NCBI RefSeq assembly: GCF_024178315.1
Contig: NZ_JAMZIK010000029.1
Location: 1-32,176, forward strand
Length of the DNA: 32,176 bases
Direction of reading: 5' to 3'
Origin: Siccirubricoccus soli
GTDB taxonomy: Bacteria > Pseudomonadota > Alphaproteobacteria > Acetobacterales > Acetobacteraceae
Part shown: positions 25,766 through 32,176 of the stretch, piece after piece
Numbering within the stretch: position 1 is the stretch's first letter
How the letters are laid out: the number at the start of each line of letters is the position of its first letter
Translations under genes and position numbers: made by a program
Notes under the pieces: generated by a model
What the model was told of the DNA's origin: nothing
The model's database searches: none
Seen by the model: the letters and a program-made list of their open reading frames with translations, nothing else

Positions 25766-25784
25766 GGACCCTGTGAGGACCCCG

Positions 25785-26777
25785 ATGGCCCCCTTGCCCA
25801 CCGACCACCCCGTCGGCCTTTCCATCGTGGTGCCGGTCTATCGCGGCGCCGCCACGGTCGGGAAGCTGGTCGCCGCCCTCTCGGAGCTTCGCCCCGCCGG
25901 CGGCCTGGAGATCGTACTGGTGAACGATGGCAGTCCGGACAATTCCGGCGATGTCTGCCGGGAGCTGGCGGCGACCGCCACCGTCCCCCTCACCTATCTG
26001 GAGCACGCCCGGAATTTCGGCGAGCACAACGCGGTCATGACCGGGCTGCGGCATGCCCGCGGCGCCTATGTCATCACCATGGATGACGACCTCCAGAACC
26101 CGCCGGAGGAGGTCATCAAGCTGTATGACCATGCCCGGCTGGGCGGCTGGGACGTGGTCTATACCCGCTATGCCGAGAAGAAGCACGAGGGCTGGCGCAA
26201 CCTCGGCAGCCGCTTCGCCAATGGCGTGGCGGACCAGCTGCTGGACAAGCCGAAGGGGCTCTACCTCTCCTCCTTCCGCTGCATGAGCGCGCTGGTGGTC
26301 AAGAACATCACGAATTACCGCGGCCCCTACCCCTATGTGGACGGGCTGATCATGCAGGTGACGCAGCGCATCGACAGCATCGAGGTGCTGCACCTGGCGC
26401 GCATGGAGGGCCGCAGCAACTACACGCTGAAGCGGCTGGTGCTGCTCTGGCTGAACCTCGCCACCAATTTCTCCGTCCTGCCGCTGCGGCTGGCCATCAT
26501 CGCCGGCGTTGCCATGGGCATCCTTGGCGTCTTCGGCGCGCTGATCGTGGTGGCGGAAGCGCTGACCAGCGGCACGCCCTCCGGCTGGGCCTCGCTGATG
26601 ACCACCACCCTGCTGCTGGCCGGCGTGCAGTTCCTCATCCTCGGCGTGCTCGGCGAATATGTCGGCCGCGCCTTCCTCTCGGCCAATGGCAAGCCCCAGG
26701 GCGTGGTGCGGGAGGCGATCCTGGCGCATGAGCCGGCGCCCCAGGCGAGGCGGCAGGCGGAGGATGCGCTGCGGTGA
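25785..26777 (+). CDS. Family 2 glycosyltransferase, polyprenyl-phosphate sugar synthase type
   Basis: About 330 residues. The GT-A domain starts with LSIVVPVYRGAATVGKLVAAL and VLVNDGSPDNSGDV, with the nucleotide-sugar/metal site MDDDLQNPPEEV (~100). Two hydrophobic helices follow in the last third (LRLAIIAGVAMGILGVFGALIVVAEAL; TTTLLLAGVQFLILGVLGEYVGR). This is the DPM1/ArnC/GtrB layout: transfer of a sugar to undecaprenyl phosphate at the inner face of the membrane. The sugar cannot be told. ATG 25785 has GAGGA 5 nt upstream; GTG 25773 is a possible alternative. Its stop overlaps the next gene as GTGA. Confidence 0.92.
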   Translation: MAPLPTDHPVGLSIVVPVYRGAATVGKLVAALSELRPAGGLEIVLVNDGSPDNSGDVCRELAATATVPLTYLEHARNFGEHNAVMTGLRHARGAYVITMDDDLQNPPEEVIKLYDHARLGGWDVVYTRYAEKKHEGWRNLGSRFANGVADQLLDKPKGLYLSSFRCMSALVVKNITNYRGPYPYVDGLIMQVTQRIDSIEVLHLARMEGRSNYTLKRLVLLWLNLATNFSVLPLRLAIIAGVAMGILGVFGALIVVAEALTSGTPSGWASLMTTTLLLAGVQFLILGVLGEYVGRAFLSANGKPQGVVREAILAHEPAPQARRQAEDALR

Positions 26778-27109
26778 CGTTCCACTGGCTGTCGCTCGCC
26801 GCGGCGATCTGTACCTCGCTCGGCGGGCAGGTGCTGCTGAAGGCAGGGGCGATCGGGGAAGGCGGCTTCCTCACCCAACTCTTCCGCCCCACCACCATCA
26901 TCGGCCTTGCCGCCTATGGCGGGGCGGCGCTGCTCTACATCATCGCGCTGCGCAAGATCCCGATGAGCATCGCCCTGCCCTGTACCGCGGCCAGCTACGT
27001 GGCGGTGGCGCTGATCGGGCATTTCGCCTTCGGGGAGGCGCTGTCGCCGCAGAAGCTGGCGGCGATCGGGCTGATCTGCGGCGGGGTGTTGCTGCTGGCG
27101 ACGGCGTAA
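26774..27109 (+). CDS. Small four-helix EamA/SMR-type transporter (ArnE-like)
   Basis: A 111-residue membrane protein with four predicted helices: LSLAAAICTSLGGQVLLKAGAI, TIIGLAAYGGAALLYIIALRKI, SIALPCTAASYVAVALIGHFAFGE and KLAAIGLICGGVLLLATA. The LLKAGA and ALPCTAASYVAVALIGHFAFGE segments resemble SMR/ArnE-type half-transporters, which act as dimers and flip lipid-linked aminosugars in the Arn pathway. GTG 26774 overlaps the glycosyltransferase stop (GTGA). The tight link to a GT2 enzyme suggests that it moves the undecaprenyl-phosphate sugar to the periplasmic face; the final transferase is not in the window. Confidence 0.87.
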   Translation: MTFHWLSLAAAICTSLGGQVLLKAGAIGEGGFLTQLFRPTTIIGLAAYGGAALLYIIALRKIPMSIALPCTAASYVAVALIGHFAFGEALSPQKLAAIGLICGGVLLLATA

Positions 27110-27112
27110 GCA

Positions 27113-27255
27113 TTGGGGGCGCTGCCCCAAGCCCCGCCGGGGCCAGGACCTGGCCCCGGACCCCGGTCTGAGTCAGCAGGTTGAACCAGCAAACTCACAC
27201 CGGGGTTTGGGGGTGGTCCATCCCCGGCGGGGGCATGGGGGGCAGAGCCCCATTC
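27113..27255. repeat. Facing pair of REP-like elements between convergent genes
   Basis: The left copy (B, core 27123-27174) repeats the element at 24661-24714. The right part (about 27187-27255), read on the other strand, starts GGGGCTCTGCCCC, continues GCCCCCGCCGGGG and ends ACCCCGGTGTGAGT, matching the same element with more divergence. The whole gap is thus an imperfect inverted repeat. Small hairpins lie at each end: TTGGGG/CCCCAA (27113-27130) and GGGG-CAGAG-CCCC before CATTCTTTTA. It probably serves as a bidirectional terminator. Confidence 0.65.
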
Positions 27256-27257
27256 TT

Positions 27258-28034
27258 TTACCCCCCGAAGCGCGGCGCCCGCCGCCCCAGGAAGGCGGCC
27301 ACGCCCTCGGTGAAATCCGGGGTCCGCGCACAGGCGAGGAAGGCCTCCCGCTCCGCCGCCAGCTGGCCGTGCAGATCCCGCCCGGCCGCGCCGCGCAGCA
27401 GGGCCTTCACCTGCCCCTGCGCCTCCCTCGGTCCGGCGGCGAGCTGCCGCGCCAGCTTCTCCGTCTCCGCCGCCAGCGCCGCCCCCGGCACCACCCGGTT
27501 CACCAGGCCCAGCGCCTGCGCCTCCGCCGCCGTCAGGCTCTCCCCCAGCAGCGCGATCCCCATGGCCCGCTGCAGCCCCAGCAGCCGCGCCAGCGCATAG
27601 GTGCCGCCGCAATCCGGCACGGTGCCGAGCCGGCCATAGGCCAGGGTGAAGCGCGCCTCCTCCGCCGCGATGCAGAGATCGGCGCCGAGGGCGATGCTCA
27701 TCCCCGCCCCGGCCGCCGCGCCCTGCACGCTGGCGAGCACCGGCACCGGGAGGGCGCCGAGCGCCTCCACCGCCTCATGCATCGGGTCGAGGATGGCGGT
27801 GATCCGCCCCTCCTTCCCCTCCCCCTGGAAGGCGGTGACATCGCCGCCGGCCATGAAGGCGCGGCCCTCCCCGGCCAGCACCACGCAGCGCAGGCCGGGA
27901 TCGGCGCCGAGGCCCGCCACGGCGTCGCGCATCGCCTCGGCCAGGGCCTGGTCGATGGCGTTCAGCCGGTCCGGCCGGTTGAAGCGCAACCAGGTGACGC
28001 CGCCTTCGGAGGTGACAAGCAGGGGTGTGGTCAT
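27258..28034 (-). CDS. Enoyl-CoA hydratase/isomerase family protein, PaaG-like
   Basis: A 258-residue crotonase-fold enzyme. The acyl-CoA oxyanion segments are AGEGRAFMAGGDV and VQGAAAGAGMSIALGADL. Aligned with rat enoyl-CoA hydratase, both catalytic glutamates are replaced (the GGGCE position is GAGMS; the PE position is AY). Instead it has GTVPDCGGTY, where PaaG-type isomerases place their catalytic Asp. An isomerase on a CoA-bound enoyl or epoxide substrate is therefore more likely than a hydratase. ATG 28034 has GGAGGAG upstream. It lies 43 nt after a second crotonase gene on the same strand. Confidence 0.9.
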   Translation of the reverse strand: MTTPLLVTSEGGVTWLRFNRPDRLNAIDQALAEAMRDAVAGLGADPGLRCVVLAGEGRAFMAGGDVTAFQGEGKEGRITAILDPMHEAVEALGALPVPVLASVQGAAAGAGMSIALGADLCIAAEEARFTLAYGRLGTVPDCGGTYALARLLGLQRAMGIALLGESLTAAEAQALGLVNRVVPGAALAAETEKLARQLAAGPREAQGQVKALLRGAAGRDLHGQLAAEREAFLACARTPDFTEGVAAFLGRRAPRFGG

Positions 28035-28077
28035 GGCTCTGCTCCTCCTGGCCGGCCTGGGCCGGCGCCGCACCGCC

Positions 28078-28878
28078 TCACGCCGTCTGCGCCTTGCCCC
28101 GCGCGATCGCCGAGGCCAGCCCCGCGGCCCGGGTCCGGGCGAATTCCTCCGTCACATGGGAGAGCTGGTGCGTGTCGAAATGCGCCTGGATGGCGTTGCG
28201 GAAGCCCTGGATGTCGGCGGTCCGGTTCAGGCTGCGCTTGGTCAGCTTCAGGGCGAAGGGCGGCGCGGCGGCGATCTCCTCGGCCAGCGCCATGGTGGCG
28301 GCCTCGAGCTCCGCCCGCGGCACCACCCGGTTCACCATGCCGAGCTGCTTCGCCTCGGCCGCCCCCATGCGGCGCCCCGTATAGAGGAACTCCTTCGCCG
28401 TCCGGAGGCCCATGACCCAGGGGTGCAGCAGCACCTCCACTGCGGAGGCGGCGAGCGTCCGGCAGACCGGATCGGCGAAGAAGGCGTCGTCCGAGGCGAC
28501 GATCAGGTCGCACATATTCGCCACCATGAAGCCGCCCGCGATGCAGGCGCCCTGCACCATGGCGATGGTCGGCTTGGGAAAGTCCCAGATGCGCAGGGAA
28601 TAGTCGAGGTAGCGCTTCTCCTCATAGGCCCAGCGCTGCTCCACGCTGAAGCCCTGGCGCTTCTCCTGCCCCTCCTTCAGATCGTGGCCGGCGGAGAAAT
28701 GCGCGCCGCGGCCGCCGATGATGACGACGCGCACGCCGTCATCCGCCGCCGCTTCGGCCAGCGCCGCGTCGAGCTCGTCGAGCAGGGTGCTGCTCTCGGC
28801 GTTCCGCATCTCCGGGCGGTCATGCAGGATGGTGGTGACGGCGCCGGCGCGCTCGATCGCGATCTGGGTATAGGCCAT
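28078..28878 (-). CDS. Enoyl-CoA hydratase/isomerase family protein, glutamates absent
   Basis: A 266-residue crotonase-fold protein: DRPEMRNAESSTLLDELDAAL, GRGAHFSAGHDLKEGQEKR, then MVQGACIAGGFMVANMCDLIVASDDAFFADP. At the two glutamate positions of classical hydratases it has Val (GGFMV and DPV), so plain hydration is doubtful. An unusual aromatic stretch VEQRWAYEEKRYLDYSLRIWDFPKPT lies between the two oxyanion loops. Proteins of this subtype are usually annotated only as enoyl-CoA hydratase; reaction unknown. ATG 28878 has GGAGGA upstream. With the downstream PaaG-like gene it likely forms an operon. Confidence 0.88.
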   Translation of the reverse strand: MAYTQIAIERAGAVTTILHDRPEMRNAESSTLLDELDAALAEAAADDGVRVVIIGGRGAHFSAGHDLKEGQEKRQGFSVEQRWAYEEKRYLDYSLRIWDFPKPTIAMVQGACIAGGFMVANMCDLIVASDDAFFADPVCRTLAASAVEVLLHPWVMGLRTAKEFLYTGRRMGAAEAKQLGMVNRVVPRAELEAATMALAEEIAAAPPFALKLTKRSLNRTADIQGFRNAIQAHFDTHQLSHVTEEFARTRAAGLASAIARGKAQTA

Positions 28879-29060
28879 GCTTGGGTCCTCCGGCCCCGAT
28901 GGTCGGGCGCCGGCCCTGCCCTGGTCAAGCCGCCTTCCCGTTGCGCCGGGCGAGCGGCCCGGCTTCCCCCCACGCCTCAGCACAGAGGGCCATGCGCGAC
29001 GCGCATCGAAAAGCGCCCTCCGCGGCCCTCAAGAAGCCGCGCAGCGGCCTCATGGGGATC

Positions 29061-31364
29061 TCACTCCGCCGCCACCCGATCGGGCGGCGTGAAGGCCCTG
29101 ATCGGCGGCAGGTTGGCGGTGAAACGCGTCACCTCCACCACCGTGATCTGGCCGGTGCAGCCCTGGGCAAGGCGGGAGGTGCCGGCATCCCGCGTCAGCA
29201 CATTCGGGTTGCCATGGACGCAGAGCGGCTTCTCCTCCGCCGGATCCTCAGGGTCGTACCAGGCGCCGGTCGGCAACTGCACCACGCCCGGGCGGACCGC
29301 CTCCGTTACCTCGGCGGTGGCGAGGCAGGCGCCGCGGCCATTCTCCAGCCGAACCACATCGCCATCCGCGATGCCGCGCGGCGCCGCATCCAGCGGGTGG
29401 ATGCGCATCACCTCCCGGCCCCGCCGCTTTTTCTCCGCGCTGTGGCCGCCGAAATCGAATTGGCTGTGCAGCCGCGTCGCCGGCTGATTGGCGATGAGGT
29501 GCAGCGGCGCCTTGCCCTCCGGCACCTCCTGTGGCGGCAGCCAGGCGGGGTGGCCGGGGCAGTCGGCGTAGCCGAAGCCGGCGATGGTCTCGCAGAAGAT
29601 TTCTATGCGTCCCGAGCGGGTCGGGAGGGGGGCACCCTCCGGGTCTTCCCGGAACGCGCGAAGGATCCCGCCATCATCCTCCGCCTGGGGCAGGGTGATC
29701 TCACCCGCCTCCCAGAAGCTCTCGAAATCCGGCGCCGGCAGGCCCTTCGCCAGCAAATCCGCCTGGGTCTTGCCGTAGAGGTGGCGCAGCCACTCCCGGG
29801 CGCTACGACCCTCGGTGAACTCGGCCTCCTTGCCCAGCCGCGCCGCGAGCGCGGTGAAGATGGCGTAGTCGTCCCGCGCCTCGCCATGGGGTTCCACCAG
29901 CTTGTGCATGGCGACCATCAGCGGGTCGGTCTGGCTGCTGCCGATATCCTCGCGCTCCAGCGTCATGGTCACCGGCAGGACGATGTCGGCGTGGCGCGCC
30001 GTCGCGGTCCAGCCGATCTCATGCACCACCAGCGTCTCCACCTGGCGGAAGGCGCGGCGCAGGCGGTTGAGGTCCTGGTGGTGGTGGAAGGGGTTGCCGC
30101 CGGCCCAATAGACCAGCTTCGGCGCCGGGTAGCGGCGCTTTTCGCCATTGTATTCGTATTCGCCGCCCGGGTTCAGCAGCATGTCGGCGATGCGGGCGAC
30201 GGGGATGAACTCACCGCAGCGGTTCCGCCCCTGCGGCAGCGCCGCCGGGGAGACGGCATTCTGCCGCCGCCCGGTATGCGCCAGCGCGCCGAGCGCATAG
30301 GCATAGCCGCCACCCGGCAGGCCGATCTGCCCCAGCATCGCCGCGAGCACGAGGCCCATCCAGACCGGCTGCTCGCCATGCTCGGCGCGCTGCAGGGAAT
30401 GGGCGACGGTGATCAGGCTGCGCTTGCCCGGCAGGCGCCGCGCCAGGGCGGTGATGGCCTCGGCCGGAATGCCGGTGATGGGCGCCGCCCAGGCCGCATC
30501 CTTCGGCTGGCCATCGCTGCGGCCCAGCAGATAGCCCTCGAACCTCTCCCACCCCACCGTGTAGCGGGCGAGGAAGGCGCGGTCATGCAGCCCCTCGGTG
30601 GCCAGGGTATGGGCCAGGGCCAGCATCAGCGCCGTGTCGGTGTTGGGGATGATGGAGAGCCACTCCGCCCTCGCCTCCTCGGGCAGATCGTCCCGCAGCG
30701 GGCCGACCAGGATGAACTCGCAGCCCCGCTCCGCCGCTGCCTGCATCGCGCCGCGCTCGATATGCCGGCTGATGCCGCCGCCCGCCACCATGCTGTTCTT
30801 CAGCGCCATGCCGCCGAAGGCCAGCACGATCTCGGAATGCGCCGCCACCGCCTCCCAGCTCACATTGCGGCGGCTGATATCCTCGGTCGGGCCGACGATA
30901 TGCGGCAGCACCACGTTGGAGGCGCCGGCCGAGTAGGAATTCACGCTGCGCACATAGCCGCCCAGGGTGAAGTTCAGGAAGCGGTGCACCTGGCTCTGGG
31001 CATGGTGGAAGCGCCCGGCAGAGGACCAGCCATAGGAGCCGCCGAAGATCCCGGCCGGGCCATGGGCCTCCGTCACCCGCTTCAGCTCGGCCGCCAGCAG
31101 GTCGAGCGCGCGGTCCCAGGAGACGGGGACGTACTCATCCCGCCCGCGGCGGTCATCGGCGCCCGGGCCGCGCTCCAGCCAGCCGCGGCGGACCATCGGC
31201 CGGGCGATCCGCGCCTCATGCCGCAGCGCCTTCGGGAAATTCTGCAGGATCAGGTTCGGATCCGGGTCGCCGGGATGCGGCCGCACCACCAGCTCCCCCT
31301 CCTGCCAGCCGGCGGAGAAGACGCCCCAATGGGCGCTGTGGGTGCGGAAGCCGGTCTCGGGCAT
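29061..31364 (-). CDS. Molybdopterin-dependent oxidoreductase, BisC/DMSO-reductase type
   Basis: A 767-residue enzyme of the bis-MGD DMSO reductase family, closest in pattern to cytoplasmic biotin (and methionine) sulfoxide reductase BisC. It shares HWGVFSAGW, PMVRRGWLE, GPAGIFGGSYGWSSAGRFH, a probable Mo-ligand Ser in NSYSAGAS (~145), MLGQIGLPGGGYAY, and a C-terminal dinucleotide-binding domain (NQPATRLHSQFDF, GNPNVLTRDAGTSRLAQGCTG). There is no N-terminal Fe-S Cys motif and no Tat signal, both typical of BisC. ATG 31364 has GAGGAGA upstream; the open frame to 31631 is extension. No redox partner gene is adjacent. The natural substrate is uncertain. Confidence 0.9.
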   Translation of the reverse strand: MPETGFRTHSAHWGVFSAGWQEGELVVRPHPGDPDPNLILQNFPKALRHEARIARPMVRRGWLERGPGADDRRGRDEYVPVSWDRALDLLAAELKRVTEAHGPAGIFGGSYGWSSAGRFHHAQSQVHRFLNFTLGGYVRSVNSYSAGASNVVLPHIVGPTEDISRRNVSWEAVAAHSEIVLAFGGMALKNSMVAGGGISRHIERGAMQAAAERGCEFILVGPLRDDLPEEARAEWLSIIPNTDTALMLALAHTLATEGLHDRAFLARYTVGWERFEGYLLGRSDGQPKDAAWAAPITGIPAEAITALARRLPGKRSLITVAHSLQRAEHGEQPVWMGLVLAAMLGQIGLPGGGYAYALGALAHTGRRQNAVSPAALPQGRNRCGEFIPVARIADMLLNPGGEYEYNGEKRRYPAPKLVYWAGGNPFHHHQDLNRLRRAFRQVETLVVHEIGWTATARHADIVLPVTMTLEREDIGSSQTDPLMVAMHKLVEPHGEARDDYAIFTALAARLGKEAEFTEGRSAREWLRHLYGKTQADLLAKGLPAPDFESFWEAGEITLPQAEDDGGILRAFREDPEGAPLPTRSGRIEIFCETIAGFGYADCPGHPAWLPPQEVPEGKAPLHLIANQPATRLHSQFDFGGHSAEKKRRGREVMRIHPLDAAPRGIADGDVVRLENGRGACLATAEVTEAVRPGVVQLPTGAWYDPEDPAEEKPLCVHGNPNVLTRDAGTSRLAQGCTGQITVVEVTRFTANLPPIRAFTPPDRVAAE

Positions 31365-31884
31365 GCTGGGGTCTCCTCGGCGCGTCGGGACAGCCTGCCC
31401 AAGCCAGGGCGGTCCTGGCAAGCTGCCGTAGCGGGTAGCGCCAAGCTCCAGCCCGGGCGTGGCCGCGATGGGTTCAATCTGGCCGCCGGCGAGAAGATGG
31501 TCACTCGGATCAAGCCGCGCCGCTCGGACACGATGATGCTGGCGAGGGAGGCGGGATCGCAGCCCTGCACCACCGCGGTCGGCACCCGCTTTAGGCCTCC
31601 CGCAAATGCGGATGGAGCATCGGGACGGCACCAGGCAACGCTGCCTACCCGAAAGAGTAGCGGCGGGTCAACGCGCGCCGATGGCGGGGTGGCACGCGAG
31701 GCACGACGCGCCGCCGAAGATGCGACGCGCAATCACCGCCCCATTAACCGGAACGCAAACAAGGCCGGGTAAGCCAGGGATGCGATGGGCCGGCAAGAAT
31801 TTGCCAAGCCTTCACGGCTGCCCCGCCTGGCCAGGACGTGCCGGGCCCGTGTGATCGGTGAACCCCGAACGGTGGGAACAGGCA
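31365..31884. other. Gene-free divergent interval
   Basis: 520 bp between the molybdoenzyme start (-) and the repeat-protein start (+). Open frames here have no recognisable domain, and those on the minus strand are extensions of the molybdoenzyme frame. A GGTTCAATC at about 31470 looked like a tRNA T-loop but lacks pairing stems. The local base composition from about 31720 to 31810 (ATTAACC, AACGCAAAC, AAGAATTTGCC) is less GC-rich, so promoters for the two divergent genes are likely there, but I cannot define hexamers. Confidence 0.5.
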
Positions 31885-32176
31885 ATGCCGGCCATTTCGC
31901 TGCTGACGACGACCCAGATCGCCGCGCTGACGACGACCTCGATCGCGGCCCTGACGACGTCGCAGATTGCTGCCATGGCGACGAGCCAGATCGCGGCCCT
32001 GACGACGACGCAGGTGGCCGCACTCGCCTCGACGCAACTGGCGGCGATGACCACCACCGAGGTCGCGGCAATCGAGACGACCGACCTGGTGGTGCTCGGT
32101 ACCGCCCAGCTCCGCGGCCTCACCTCGGCGCAGACCGCGGCGCTGACCACCACCCAGGTGGCGGCGCTCACCACCA
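31885..32176 (+). CDS. Octapeptide-repeat protein, N-terminal part (cut by the window edge)
   Basis: After a six-residue start (MPAISL) the frame is an unbroken series of eight-residue repeats with consensus L-T-T-x-Q-[IV]-A-A: eleven full copies and part of a twelfth (LTTTQIAA, LTTTSIAA, LTTSQIAA, MATSQIAA ... LTTTQVAA). The frame has no stop before the end of the window. An upstream in-frame stop at 31852 limits the start to ATG 31885 or GTG 31858; the ATG has GGTGGG upstream. There is no Sec or Tat signal. Thr and Gln at fixed positions with Ile/Val-Ala-Ala-Leu suggest short capped helices or a solenoid. Similar Thr-rich LTTxQ repeats occur, to my recollection, in very large predicted surface or secreted proteins of proteobacteria, without known function. 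Confidence 0.8.
   Translation, partial: MPAISLLTTTQIAALTTTSIAALTTSQIAAMATSQIAALTTTQVAALASTQLAAMTTTEVAAIETTDLVVLGTAQLRGLTSAQTAALTTTQVAALTT
31903..32176 (+). repeat. 24-bp coding tandem repeat (octapeptide units)
   Basis: Eleven 24-bp units plus 10 nt of a twelfth, all in phase. The protein pattern is strict but the DNA differs through synonymous codons (ACG/ACC, CAG/CAA, GTG/GTC), so the units are old or under amino-acid-level selection, not a recent slippage product. Units 8 and 9 (IETTDLVV, LGTAQLRG) diverge most. The array continues past the window. Confidence 0.9.

Noticed and set aside
31460-31490. Possible tRNA T-arm (GGTTCAATC)
   Set aside because: The flanking bases do not form the 5-bp T stem and no anticodon or acceptor stem can be drawn.
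28881-31772. 963-codon plus-strand open frame
   Set aside because: It lies opposite the BisC-like gene, has no recognisable domain and is rich in Arg/His/Gly/Ala as expected for an antisense shadow in high-GC DNA.
31733-32174. Minus-strand frames with Arg-rich octad repeats
   Set aside because: They mirror the 24-bp repeats of the plus-strand octapeptide protein, whose regular consensus and start position make it the real frame.

Overview
The window is about 32 kb of very GC-rich chromosomal DNA whose codon third positions are almost always G or C. Three things point to an alphaproteobacterium, most likely an Acetobacteraceae (Roseomonas-like) species: a complete SUF operon led by an Rrf2-type regulator, a Bug-type tripartite tricarboxylate transporter binding protein, and the general style of the proteins. 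The family placement is inferred from protein character, not from a search. I see no rRNA, tRNA, CRISPR array, IS element or prophage.

Layout. 1-756: 3' part of a Bug-family solute-binding protein. 841-1539 (-): alpha/beta hydrolase. 1743-3878 (+): DEAD-box RNA helicase with a long Asp/Ser/Glu tract built from a 75-bp tandem repeat and an Arg-rich tail. 4052-5245 (+): glutaryl-CoA dehydrogenase, coupled to a DUF2721 membrane protein and an Fe-S RNA methyltransferase of the TrmA/RlmD type (to 6925). 6981-7967 (+): Tat-exported metallo-beta-lactamase-fold enzyme. 8058-8669 (-): PagL-like lipid A deacylase. 8780-15347 (-): the operon regulator-sufB-sufC-sufD-sufS-sufU-sufT-sufA, tightly packed with start/stop overlaps and preceded by a promoter carrying a palindrome in its spacer. 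15468-21584 (+): alpha/beta hydrolase, SDR oxidoreductase, ADP-forming acyl-CoA synthetase, VOC protein, nitroreductase and NUDIX hydrolase. 21663-24468 (-): two tandem EamA transporters and a LACTB2-like metallohydrolase, chained by overlaps. 24959-27109 (+): methyltransferase, polyprenyl-phosphate-type GT2 glycosyltransferase and a small four-helix transporter, a likely lipid-carrier glycan module. 27258-31364 (-): two crotonase-fold enzymes lacking the usual catalytic glutamates and a BisC-like molybdoenzyme. 31885 to the end (+): the start of a protein made of perfect-length octapeptide repeats, cut by the window edge.

How the parts fit. The SUF operon is a self-contained Fe-S assembly system (SufBCD scaffold, SufS/SufU sulfur donation, SufA carrier, SufT maturation factor) with its own sensor. 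GcdH, the SDR, the acyl-CoA synthetase and the two crotonases suggest scattered acyl-CoA catabolism, not one pathway. Convergent gene pairs are separated by paired hairpins. Three of these belong to one CCAAAGGC...GCCTTTGG family, and a second REP-like element occurs three times, twice as a facing pair.

The most unusual items are the octapeptide-repeat protein at the right edge, the tandemly triplicated acidic tract in the helicase, the two intergenic repeat families, the SUF promoter palindrome, and a 15-bp duplication that doubles the sufS start codon.
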